This document shows positions 51,574 to 59,627 of a stretch of 64,000 nucleotides of DNA, one piece after another. This DNA is from Spirochaetia bacterium. Its GTDB lineage: Bacteria > Spirochaetota > Spirochaetia > Treponematales > Treponemataceae. Position numbers and translations under genes: made by a program. How positions within the stretch are numbered: the first letter of the stretch is position 1; each line of letters begins with the position of its first letter. The stretch lies in NCBI GenBank assembly GCA_900769975.1, contig CAAGIR010000085.1, positions 1 through 64,000 of the forward strand. Direction: 5' to 3'. The notes below the pieces were generated by a model, which was not told the origin of the DNA, searched no databases, and was given only the letters and a program-made list of their open reading frames with translations.

Positions 51574-52527
51574 ATGGAAATTAAAACTATTAAAGTTAAT
51601 AAAAAAAATTTTTTCAAATCTCAATTTTTCTTTTTCTTATCCATTTGTTTTGTCACCATTTTTGCATCAAGCTGTAAAACCACAAGTTTACTTTTACGGG
51701 AAAAATACACCGACCCACAAGTTTTAACCATACAGACACTCGCCCCGCAAGAAATCATCTGGAAACAACATCCTTCTTTTTCAGACACACAAGCACATTC
51801 GTCTTTAGCCCTTTCAGAATCATTAGAAAAAGATGTAATTTTGTATACTGAACACATCATAAAAAGCGAAAATATAAAATGGGCATGCGTAAAAGTTGAT
51901 TTGGACAAAGAATGGGAAATTGCTGTAGAACCTACCGCACAAACTTTGGGAAAACGTTTTTATTTGCAGCAATTTTCCAAAAAATACAACACCCAGGTAG
52001 CCGTAAACACCGTTCCTTTTTCAAGCAACAACAATTATTATCTACCAGTCAGCGTAGTAAAATCAGACGGAGAAATTCTATGCCCAATCAATTCCAGATA
52101 TGCTGTGCTGGCTTTACAAAAAATTAAAAATCACGACTCTTTTTCGTGGCGTGCAAATATCTTCGCAAGTCAAAAAGAAGATGATTTGGCCGATTATGAT
52201 TATGCTTTCGGCGGATTTTTCCAAATTCTCGAAAACGACACAATTTTCCCTTTTGAAAAATACAAGCGTTCCAGAACAGCAGTTGGAATAAGTCATGACG
52301 GCAGGTTTCTTTACTTTCTTGCCACCTGCGGAATTAATCAACCTACAGGCAGAAACGGTTTAAATTTCGAAGAATGTGCCTTGATTTTACAAAAACTGGG
52401 CTGCGACAAAGCGATGGAATTCGATGGCGGACATTCATCCGGACTTACCATCAACGATGAAAATCTTATCCGCCCTTCTTTGCAAAGAAAAGTTCCAGCA
52501 GCCTTTGGATTAAAACTCCAACAATAA
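51574..52527 (+). CDS. lipoprotein with phosphodiester glycosidase (NAGPA-like) domain
   Basis: The 317-residue protein has an N-terminal hydrophobic segment ending ASSCKTT, a spirochaete-type lipobox, so Lgt would lipidate the cysteine. The catalytic-like domain has RTAVGISHDGRFLYFLAT, GRNGLNFEECALILQKLGC and AMEFDGGHSSGL, the NAGPA/DUF2233 hallmarks. Family members cleave sugar phosphodiesters such as GlcNAc-1-phosphodiester linkages. It may act on envelope polymers. The ATG is preceded by TATA-rich sequence without a Shine-Dalgarno sequence. Confidence 0.85.
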   Translation: MEIKTIKVNKKNFFKSQFFFFLSICFVTIFASSCKTTSLLLREKYTDPQVLTIQTLAPQEIIWKQHPSFSDTQAHSSLALSESLEKDVILYTEHIIKSENIKWACVKVDLDKEWEIAVEPTAQTLGKRFYLQQFSKKYNTQVAVNTVPFSSNNNYYLPVSVVKSDGEILCPINSRYAVLALQKIKNHDSFSWRANIFASQKEDDLADYDYAFGGFFQILENDTIFPFEKYKRSRTAVGISHDGRFLYFLATCGINQPTGRNGLNFEECALILQKLGCDKAMEFDGGHSSGLTINDENLIRPSLQRKVPAAFGLKLQQ

Positions 52528-52536
52528 AGCAAAACC

Positions 52537-52925
52537 TATTTCAACGGAAAACAAATGTCTATTTCCATATATCCGTCTTCCTTCACCACACGATAAATAT
52601 CAAGAATAGGTTTTCATCCAGCTGATTTCCTGTCTTAGAAAGCCACCTGCAAAAAATTTCCTGATACACCATAAACAAAAACTGAGGATATACTTTAAAA
52701 TGATACACAGCATACCGCCCGCCTTCAAAATTATGGACAAGAAGACTTGAATCCTCTTTCAAAGCAGGATGTTCTGGCGAAATAGTCTGGCACAGTTCAT
52801 ACATACAGTTATTTTCATCAGTAATAGACGGATCATCAATCGTACATTCAATATAAATCGTATCTTTCGTCGTTAAATACTGATATTTTTCTATAAAAAT
52901 GCACCATTCCTCTGGCAATAATCCT
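52537..52925 (-). pseudogene. C-terminal relic of AraC/GyrI-like effector domain
   Basis: The frame LLPEEWCIFIEKYQYLTTKD, then HPALKEDSSLLVHNFEGGRYAVYHF resembles the GyrI-like (effector-binding) end of an AraC-type regulator. The frame shifts near 52600 and continues as YRVVKEDGYMEIDICFPLK-stop, the usual ending. The N-terminal DNA-binding part is missing and the 5' end merges with the MATE relic. Confidence 0.65.
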
Positions 52926-53345
52926 GTCAAACTTGAACAAACTAAACTTAAGCCCTGCTTTCTTGCTGAAAAAATATCCAAACGAAAACAAAACCGTAAC
53001 AATCTGCACTATAAGCGAAGCAATAGCACTTCCCCGCACACCCAAATTCATAACCGCCACAAAAACATAATCCAAAATCATATTCAAAATACAACCTGCC
53101 ACACTTATGAGCATACACACCTGCGGATATCCACCCACACCAACACAAAGCCCAACACCCAGATAAAAATACAGAACAGGCAGCCTCAGATTAATTGCCG
53201 CCAGTGCATTTTCCCCCACATAATTACCAGTAAAATATCCGTCTGTAATCGTGATAATCGTTTGCAACAACATCGCAATAATACTAGGAATCGAAAACCC
53301 AAGAATCATTTTTAATTTGTTTTCTTTGATTTGATTAACATTCAT
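52925..53345 (-). pseudogene. MATE-family efflux pump relic with internal deletion
   Basis: It starts MNVNQIKENKLKMILGFSIP and reads like MATE helices 1-2 (AMLLQTIITITDGYFTGNYV). After GLCVGVGG it jumps to VCMLISVAGCILNMILDYVF, corresponding to a later helix pair, so about 100 residues are deleted. It ends where the GyrI relic begins. It cannot be a functional transporter. Confidence 0.75.
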
Positions 53346-53424
53346 ATTTCCATATCTCCTTTACCAGACTAATTATAGAGATACAATTACAAAAATACTT
53401 CTGAATTTGTCCTTTTTTAAAAAT

Positions 53425-53562
53425 TTCAGCAAGCATAACCTAGTCAGTCGCCTTCCGCCACTCACTCACGTTCGGTCTTTCAGACCCGCCTTCGGCGGTG
53501 TCTCCACGCTCGGTACGCCGTTTCACCTCAAACCCTGCGCAAAAAACAGTCAGCTGGCGAAA
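53425..53562 (+). repeat. structured dispersed repeat, copy E
   Basis: A diverged copy. The left part is altered, the central hairpin is CCGCCTTCGGCGG, and the right part (TACGCCGTTTCACCTCAAAC...CAGCTGGCGAA) is well kept. Confidence 0.8.
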
Positions 53563-53760
53563 CCACCTTTTGCATACCCTCCACCATCTGCGTCATTCCG
53601 CTCACCATAATACTTCATTCCAAACCCCATCCACGACTGCACCAAACACACCCACCACGCACCCACAGCCACACAAAACACTCCGTACAAGCCACCCAAA
53701 TTCACTCCATAGCCTATTCAATCCAGCTTCTCCAAAAAAAAAAAAAAATTACAACAAAAA
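53563..53760. other. C-rich, G-poor stretch without a supportable gene
   Basis: About 53595-53730 is very poor in G on the plus strand. A minus-strand frame of some 55 codons is open but hydrophobic and low in complexity. An A-run of fifteen bases closes the segment before the promoter at 53764. No gene is claimed. Confidence 0.4.
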
Positions 53761-53763
53761 ACC

Positions 53764-53792
53764 TTGACAAGCCGCCATAAATCAATTATATT
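53764..53792 (+). promoter_or_regulatory. promoter of binding-protein gene
   Basis: TTGACA (53764-53769) and TATATT (53787-53792) are separated by 17 bp, the best match to consensus in the window, 69 bp before the ATG. Confidence 0.8.
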
Positions 53793-53793
53793 T

Positions 53794-53830
53794 GTTTCTA
53801 TAAATAGTAACTGTTTCTATACATAGAAAT
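53794..53830 (+). promoter_or_regulatory. tandem 18-bp palindromic operators
   Basis: GTTTCTATAAATAGTAAC (53794-53811) and GTTTCTATACATAGAAAT (53813-53830) are palindromes of the form GTTNCTATNNATAGNAAC, spaced 19 bp centre to centre and overlapping the transcription start. A repressor, probably responding to the transported substrate, is expected to bind here. Confidence 0.65.
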
Positions 53831-53860
53831 ATAACAAACAAAAGTTACTTGGAGGATATT

Positions 53861-54850
53861 ATGAAAAAATTACTTTGTGGTTTAATGACTTTATCAGTTT
53901 TATTTACACTTTCCGCTGCACCAAAAAAATCAAAAAAAACTGTAAAAATTGGTATTGCAAAAATTGTTCAGCACGTTGCACTTGATGATGTTGAAAGGGG
54001 AATAATCGACGCCATTAATGATGCCGGAATTAAAGCAAAATATGATTTACAAAATGCAAACGGCGATATCAACACAGCAAATCAAATTGCAACTCAATTC
54101 AGAGACACAAAAGTTGACGTAGCAGTCGGAATTGCCACACCAATAGCCATCGCACTTGCAAACACATTAAAAGACACACCAGTCGTTTTTGGAACAGTAA
54201 CAGATCCACTTGGAGCAGGACTTGTAACAACACTTGAACACGGCGAAAAAAATGTAACAGGTATGTCAGACGAACTTCCATCAAAAGAACACATCAAAAT
54301 TTTCAAAGAAATTGCAGGAATTAAAACTTTAGGCTACATTTACACTTCAAACGAAGACAATTCCCTTTCTTCCCTCAAATTAATTCAAGACGGATGTAAA
54401 GAAGCAGGTCTCGAACTTGTTGTTCAGTCAATCACAAATTCTTCAGAAGTAAAACAAGCTGCAGAAGCAATCGTAGATCGCTGTGACGGAATTTACCTTA
54501 CAACAGACAACACAGTATTTTCAGCATTGCCAAGTTTAGTTTCAGTTTTCAACAAAGCAAAAAAGCCAATTTTTTCTGGTGACGTTACAGGAGCAAAAGA
54601 AGGCGGATGTTTTATGGCTTCAGGTTTCAATTATTATAAAGCAGGCTACGCAACAGGCGAAATGGTTGTTCAAATCTTAAACGGCAAAAAACCTAGCGAA
54701 ATCCCAGTACGCTTTATGACAAAACCAAGTGATTCAGACTTACTTTTTGATTTAGATGCTGCAAAAAACTGCGGAATTACAATTCCACAAAGCTACCTTG
54801 ATCAGGCAACATACATCATACAAAACGGAAAACTTACAGAAAAGAAATAA
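53861..54850 (+). CDS. ABC transporter substrate-binding protein (TrpX-like)
   Basis: The 329-residue exported protein has a signal peptide (KKLLCGLMTLSVLFTLSAA) and an ABC_sub_bind fold: KIVQHVALDDVERGIIDAI, TPIAIALANTLKDTPVVFGTVTDPLGAGLV, TLGYIYTSNEDNS, and FNYYKAGYATGEMVVQILNG. These proteins work with LivH/TrpY-like permeases; the pair at 42543-44292 in this window is a good candidate partner though 10 kb away. The ligand (possibly an aromatic amino acid) is not determined. GGAGG lies 5 bases before the ATG at 53861. It is monocistronic, with a strong promoter, paired operators and a terminator. Confidence 0.9.
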   Translation: MKKLLCGLMTLSVLFTLSAAPKKSKKTVKIGIAKIVQHVALDDVERGIIDAINDAGIKAKYDLQNANGDINTANQIATQFRDTKVDVAVGIATPIAIALANTLKDTPVVFGTVTDPLGAGLVTTLEHGEKNVTGMSDELPSKEHIKIFKEIAGIKTLGYIYTSNEDNSLSSLKLIQDGCKEAGLELVVQSITNSSEVKQAAEAIVDRCDGIYLTTDNTVFSALPSLVSVFNKAKKPIFSGDVTGAKEGGCFMASGFNYYKAGYATGEMVVQILNGKKPSEIPVRFMTKPSDSDLLFDLDAAKNCGITIPQSYLDQATYIIQNGKLTEKK

Positions 54851-54876
54851 AAATTACTTTCCTAAATCATTTCAAA

Positions 54877-54932
54877 AAATCACATTCTACAGAACTTTAC
54901 ACACTTCTTAGAATGTGATTTTTTTTACCATA
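54877..54932 (+). terminator. terminator of binding-protein gene
   Basis: AATCACATTCTA...TAGAATGTGATT is a 12-bp stem followed by T8. Confidence 0.9.
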
Positions 54933-54983
54933 TAACACTTACAGTTTCCACAAACTTCCCTTTCATAAAATTCATTTTTCTTC

Positions 54984-54989
54984 TATACT
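54984..54989 (+). promoter_or_regulatory. -10 box immediately before murB
   Basis: TATACT lies 6 bases before the murB ATG at 54996. There is no Shine-Dalgarno sequence, so the transcript would begin at the start codon. Confidence 0.5.
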
Positions 54990-54995
54990 AATATT

Positions 54996-55943
54996 ATGGA
55001 AAACGACATTTTGCTTTCAACTTTAACAAAATCACAAATTACTTTTAAAACAAATTTTGATCTCACAAACAAATCAACAATGAAAATTCATTCGACAGCA
55101 AAACTTTTCATAATTCCCAAAACATTTGACCAACTTCAGCAAGCCATTCAAATTTGTTCAGAAAATAAAACAAAATTTTTCATACTAGGTGGCGGTTCAA
55201 ATATCATTTTTCCAGACATTACTTACGACGGAGCAATTATTTCCACCGACCAGCTCAACAACATACAGATAATAAACAACAATCCGCTTTTAATAACATG
55301 CAGCTGTGGCACACCCATGTCAGCCTTAGTCAATTTCTGCACACAACATTCCATTTCAGGCATAGAAGAATTTGCAGGACTTCCAGGAACAATCGGCGGC
55401 GCACTTTATATGAATGCCCGTTGCTTCGAAAAATCCATCTGTGAAAATTTATACCAGACCACACATCTTGATATTTCAGACGGACATTTCAACCTCGTGA
55501 CACAAAATTTTGATTCCACTTTATGGGATTACAAAAAATCACCTTTTCAGTCAAAACAACTCGAAAATCCACAAAAAATCCTTCTTTCCGGTACTTTTTG
55601 CCTGTCACAGCTTCCACCAGAAAACATCACGCTTATTCAACAAAAATGCAAATATTACATAAATGAACGCATTTCAAAAGGTCATTTTAAATATCCAAGT
55701 GCAGGTTCAGTTTTCAAAAATAATCATGACTTCGGAAAGCCGTCCGGAAAACTTATCGATGAAGCAGGATTAAAAGGACTTGAATATGGTGGTGCACAGA
55801 TTGCCCCTTTTCACGCAAATTTCATCATAAACAAAAACAATGCCACTTCGCAGGATATAAAAACGCTCGTCAAAAAAGTTCAAAATGAAGTTAAAAATAA
55901 ATTCGGCTTTAATCTTGAACCAGAAATTCTTTTCCTCGAATAA
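54996..55943 (+). CDS. murB: UDP-N-acetylenolpyruvoylglucosamine reductase
   Basis: The 315-residue FAD enzyme reduces UDP-GlcNAc-enolpyruvate to UDP-MurNAc with NADPH, an early peptidoglycan step. FAD-binding segments are FILGGGSNIIFPD and GLPGTIGGALYMNARC. The proton-donor serine lies in KYPSAGSVFKNN near residue 232, and the last helix holds the conserved NKFGFNLEPEILFL. The protein is complete. It seems to have its own promoter abutting the ATG; it lies between unrelated genes. Confidence 0.95.
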   Translation: MENDILLSTLTKSQITFKTNFDLTNKSTMKIHSTAKLFIIPKTFDQLQQAIQICSENKTKFFILGGGSNIIFPDITYDGAIISTDQLNNIQIINNNPLLITCSCGTPMSALVNFCTQHSISGIEEFAGLPGTIGGALYMNARCFEKSICENLYQTTHLDISDGHFNLVTQNFDSTLWDYKKSPFQSKQLENPQKILLSGTFCLSQLPPENITLIQQKCKYYINERISKGHFKYPSAGSVFKNNHDFGKPSGKLIDEAGLKGLEYGGAQIAPFHANFIINKNNATSQDIKTLVKKVQNEVKNKFGFNLEPEILFLE

Positions 55944-56067
55944 AACTTTTCATTAACTTCAAAATCTTTTATATCGAAAATATAATATGGACAGTTAGCG
56001 ATACAAAACCACTTAAAATCTTCAAAAGCGGCCCAAGCAAACGTTCGTGCAGATTTACATACTAATA

Positions 56068-56096
56068 TTGACAATTTTACAACCAAAAATTATACT
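56068..56096 (+). promoter_or_regulatory. promoter of cyclic-nucleotide-binding protein gene
   Basis: TTGACA (56068) and TATACT (56091) with a 17-bp spacer, giving a leader of about 67 nt before the TTG start at 56170. Confidence 0.75.
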
Positions 56097-56169
56097 ATAA
56101 TGATAATGGAATTTTTGTTGCAAAAACTGTTTCATTGATGGAATTGCAAAATTTCACAAGGAGAAGGCA

Positions 56170-57354
56170 TTGTTACAATTACAGATGATTAATTTCAAAA
56201 AAGGCTCATATCTCGTTGTTGAAGGTAAACCAAATAACGATATTTTTTACATAATCCAACAAGGAAAAATTGTATATTCAAAATTCATAGATTCTGGTAT
56301 TTCCACAATGATGTATGGAACAGGAGATTTTGTCGGAGTTATACCTTGCATGGCAGGACGTCCACAAATGGCAACTGCAATAGCCGAAACTGACACAATT
56401 GTGATTTCAATCCGTAAAGAACAATACCCAGAATTAATTGCAAACAACACTCCAGTAGCACTTAAAATCATAAAAAACTTCTCAAACCGCATGAGAACGA
56501 TGAATGAAATGCTTTCAAAATTAGCATTAAATTCCGTTGCAAAAGAAAATTACGATCAGATTTTTAATGTTGCATATTTTTATGACAATAAAGGCAGAAC
56601 AGATTTAGCAACTTTTGCATATTATCAATTTTTAAAAACAAAACCCATAGGCAAAACAGCAGAATATGCAAAAAAACGTTTTATAACATTAAAACAAAAA
56701 TCAAATGCCGTATATTTTGAACCTACAGCCGACATGACCAGAAAATATCCAAAAGATACAATGATATTTTCAGAATCACAAAATGGCGCAGAAATGTTCA
56801 TCATTCAAAGCGGCGAAGTTGAAATTTCAAAAGTTGTTCAGGGCAATGAAGTTGTTCTTGCAGTATTAAAAAAAGGTGATATGTTTGGCGAAATGGCATT
56901 GCTGGAAAATAAACCTCGTTCAGCTAGTGCAATTGCCAGAACAGACTGCGTTTTGATGGTTATAAACCGTTCAAATTTCAATCAAATGGTTTCTACACAA
57001 CCACAACTTATTTTTAAACTCACAATCACTTTATCAGAAAGAATCTGGTCAATGTACCGACAGTTGGAAAATGCAAATCTTTCAGATCCAGTTACAAAAA
57101 TGATAGACATGCTTTCACTCCAAATCGAAAAACAAAAAAATGACCAAACAGCACATAGCTTTAATTTACAAACAGATTTTACACCTCAAGATATTTCAAA
57201 TATGTGTGCACTTACAAATCAAGTTGCACCAAAAGCTATTTATGATTTTCAAAATTATCAGAATATAAAAATCTTCGATGGAAAAATATTTATAAAAGAT
57301 GTGCAGGAACTCATTAAACAGGCAGCATTCTATCGAAAACAAAACTCAAACTAG
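56170..57354 (+). CDS. protein with two cyclic-nucleotide-binding domains
   Basis: The 394-residue cytosolic protein has two Crp-type beta-barrel domains: residues about 8-110 (GSYLVVEGKPNNDIFYIIQQ) and 195-300 (GDMFGEMALLENKPRSASAI). The second has a canonical phosphate-binding cassette; the first is diverged and lacks the arginine. A helical linker between them carries a TPR-like segment (YDQIFNVAYFYDNKGRTDLA). A C-terminal region (from 320) may be a winged helix but is weak. Such proteins are conserved in treponemes without known function. The start is a TTG with AAGGAGAAGG directly upstream; the first ATG (56185) is too far from it. Confidence 0.8.
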   Translation: MLQLQMINFKKGSYLVVEGKPNNDIFYIIQQGKIVYSKFIDSGISTMMYGTGDFVGVIPCMAGRPQMATAIAETDTIVISIRKEQYPELIANNTPVALKIIKNFSNRMRTMNEMLSKLALNSVAKENYDQIFNVAYFYDNKGRTDLATFAYYQFLKTKPIGKTAEYAKKRFITLKQKSNAVYFEPTADMTRKYPKDTMIFSESQNGAEMFIIQSGEVEISKVVQGNEVVLAVLKKGDMFGEMALLENKPRSASAIARTDCVLMVINRSNFNQMVSTQPQLIFKLTITLSERIWSMYRQLENANLSDPVTKMIDMLSLQIEKQKNDQTAHSFNLQTDFTPQDISNMCALTNQVAPKAIYDFQNYQNIKIFDGKIFIKDVQELIKQAAFYRKQNSN

Positions 57355-57419
57355 AAAACACACAGACTAATTGTCAAATTCTCTAAAAACTTTTTGTTTT
57401 ATTCCGATAATAAAAATAT

Positions 57420-57965
57420 ATGTTAACGACAAAAAAAACTATAGTTTTATTACAAATATTACTGTTTTCACTTTTTCTTTTTGCAGCAGACTACCCAAAA
57501 GGCTACAAAGGAATAAAACTTGGCATGACTTTCGAAGAAACAAAAGAAGCCCTCTTAAAAGATTCCGATTTCGGATATCATGGCGAACGAGATGTTTCCC
57601 TCATTCCTGACACAAACAAAACATTAATTGAAACAGACGCAAATTACGGTCATGGTTCCAACTTCCTTGAACGATGCTGGTTCCAATTCTACGACGATTC
57701 ACTTTTTATCATCACAATAAATGTCAATCAGCAAAAAATGGATTATTACAGCATGTTTATCACTTTATGCAAAAAATACGGTGAACCAACAGATTTTAAT
57801 CCGCAAAAAGCAACATGGCAGTCTCAGGACGTAACTTTCACACTTGAAAAACCGCTTACTTTAAAATATATTGATAATGAAGTTTTCGATATGACACAAA
57901 ATTACTCGAATATAAATGCTTCACCAACAGAAATCACACAACAAATGTTTTTGGACGAATTATAA
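57420..57965 (+). CDS. exported protein of unknown function
   Basis: The 181-residue protein has a signal peptide (TIVLLQILLFSLFLFAADYP) and begins its mature part with YPKGYKGIKLGMTFEETKEA, a pattern common in small spirochaete periplasmic proteins. I do not recognise a family. GATAAT lies 8 bases before the ATG and no Shine-Dalgarno sequence is seen. The stop overlaps the start of the DUF192 lipoprotein by one base, so the two form an operon. Confidence 0.7.
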   Translation: MLTTKKTIVLLQILLFSLFLFAADYPKGYKGIKLGMTFEETKEALLKDSDFGYHGERDVSLIPDTNKTLIETDANYGHGSNFLERCWFQFYDDSLFIITINVNQQKMDYYSMFITLCKKYGEPTDFNPQKATWQSQDVTFTLEKPLTLKYIDNEVFDMTQNYSNINASPTEITQQMFLDEL

Positions 57966-58417
57966 TGAATACAAATTACAAAAACCGAATTTTAATTTTT
58001 TTTCTGTTTACGCTTTTTACTTTCACAACATCTTGTAAAACACAGAAATTACAGACAAAAGATCTTATCATAACCACAACAGACAATCGTTCCATAACGG
58101 TTAATGCCGAAATTGCAAAAACCCCCGAAGAAAGAAACTTTGGTTTTATGGAAAGAAAAAAAATCCCCTATGGAACTGGCATGATTTTCATTTTCGAAAA
58201 CGACCAGCAGCTTTCTTTTTGGATGAAAAACACACCGCACCCGCTTTCAATCGCCTACATTGACTCGAAAGGCAAAATTCGTGAAATTTACGATATGAAA
58301 CCATACAGTCTTTCTTCAATTCAAAGCACAGTTTCTGTCAGATATGCATTAGAAGTTCCTCAAGGATGGTTTGAAAAAAACGGAATTACACCAGGAGCAA
58401 CAATCACACTTCCATAA
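57965..58417 (+). CDS. DUF192 lipoprotein
   Basis: The 150-residue protein has a signal segment ending FTTSCKTQ (lipobox, lipidation by Lgt). The DUF192 domain has AKTPEERNFGFMERKKIPYG, GMIFIFENDQQLSFWMKNTPHPL and ALEVPQGWFEKNGITPG, all hallmarks of the family. Function is not established in the family. It is translationally coupled to the exported protein before it. Confidence 0.87.
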   Translation: MNTNYKNRILIFFLFTLFTFTTSCKTQKLQTKDLIITTTDNRSITVNAEIAKTPEERNFGFMERKKIPYGTGMIFIFENDQQLSFWMKNTPHPLSIAYIDSKGKIREIYDMKPYSLSSIQSTVSVRYALEVPQGWFEKNGITPGATITLP

Positions 58418-58450
58418 AATTACACAAAATCCATCTCAAACATTTAATAA

Positions 58451-59599
58451 TTATTCCTTTTCAAGTTTCAACAATTCATTTGCCGCAATCTTATCTTTTG
58501 GATCAAATTCCAAAACTGCCGTAAAATAATTCCTAGCCTGCTGTTTATCACCCTGCGCCAAAGCCAAAAAGCCCAAATTTGAAATTATTTTTGTATTTTC
58601 ACTGTCCATTTCAAAAGCTTTCATTAAACACTTTTTAGCTTCATCAAAGTTTTCTTCTTTAATATAACACAAAGACAATTCATTATATGTATCAGGATTT
58701 GAATCACCGCCACATTTTAACGCTTCTTCAAATGCAAGTTTTGCGTCAGAATATCTTTCCAGTCTTCTTAATCCCCATCCCAACAAAAACCATGCATTCC
58801 AAACTTTAGAATTGTTTACTAGAAATTTTCTGATTTCTTCTATACCTTTTTCTTCTTCTCCATTTTTTATAAAAGAATACGCTCTTGTAAACGCTTCATC
58901 ATCAATATTCTGATTTGAAATATTATTGACAATCTCCTGAGCCCGTTCTTTTTTATAAACGCCGTTTTCACCCATTTCTTCATCACTTAAATCACAAGTC
59001 AATGCAATGTAAGTTTCGAAGGCATCTTTTGCTTCCCTATAACGATGTTGTTTCATAAAATAAAAACCAGCATTAAAAAAAGCATCTGCCAAAGGAGGAT
59101 CTGCTTCCATCGCTTCATTATAATAAGAAAGTGCATCAGCATCATAAGCATCGGCATCTTCGTTTAATCCAGCATTTCTATATGAATCTGCCCGCTGGTC
59201 CAAAAACAAAGCCATATTCAAAGTAATAGCTACATCTTCAGGATCAAGCCCTTTCAAAGCCAGGAAAATTTCTTCTGCCAAATCAAAATCTTCGTTTTTT
59301 GTTTTTAAAATAGCCGCTTCACACAATTCCTTTTTGATGTTCGGCTTTACCTTCATAATGATATTTCTATAATAATCCAAATTTTCATTTTTCTTATCGT
59401 AGGCTAGAACCGTCAAAATACCGGCTAAAATCTGTTCTGTAGTAATTTCATTCGGATTAAAATCGCCAGGATCTTCGTTAATCTTTTTTTGCACAGGCAA
59501 TTGAATAGAAGTATCAATTTTAAAAGCATTGTCAGATTGTATAAAATCTTTAGGTACAGAAATATAATAAATGGATTCTAAAGGATTATTAGTGTTCAT
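58451..59599 (-). CDS. tetratricopeptide-repeat protein
   Basis: The 382-residue soluble protein has several TPR units in the middle and C-terminal parts (YYNEAMEADPPLADAFFNAG, KVWNAWFLLGWGLRRLERYS, NTKIISNLGFLALAQGDKQQ). The N-terminal region (residues 1-90) is unassigned. It is expected to bind other proteins. AAGG lies about 9 bases before the ATG at 59599; an in-frame start at 59647 lies within the end of the PilZ gene. It follows the PilZ gene by 28 bp on the same strand. Confidence 0.83.
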   Translation of the reverse strand: MNTNNPLESIYYISVPKDFIQSDNAFKIDTSIQLPVQKKINEDPGDFNPNEITTEQILAGILTVLAYDKKNENLDYYRNIIMKVKPNIKKELCEAAILKTKNEDFDLAEEIFLALKGLDPEDVAITLNMALFLDQRADSYRNAGLNEDADAYDADALSYYNEAMEADPPLADAFFNAGFYFMKQHRYREAKDAFETYIALTCDLSDEEMGENGVYKKERAQEIVNNISNQNIDDEAFTRAYSFIKNGEEEKGIEEIRKFLVNNSKVWNAWFLLGWGLRRLERYSDAKLAFEEALKCGGDSNPDTYNELSLCYIKEENFDEAKKCLMKAFEMDSENTKIISNLGFLALAQGDKQQARNYFTAVLEFDPKDKIAANELLKLEKE

Positions 59600-59627
59600 T
59601 TTTTTTCCTTTTGATGTGATTTTAAAA

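Noticed and set aside
53595..53740. Minus-strand hydrophobic small protein in the C-rich stretch
   Set aside because: No start signal, low complexity, and it ends within repeat copy E.
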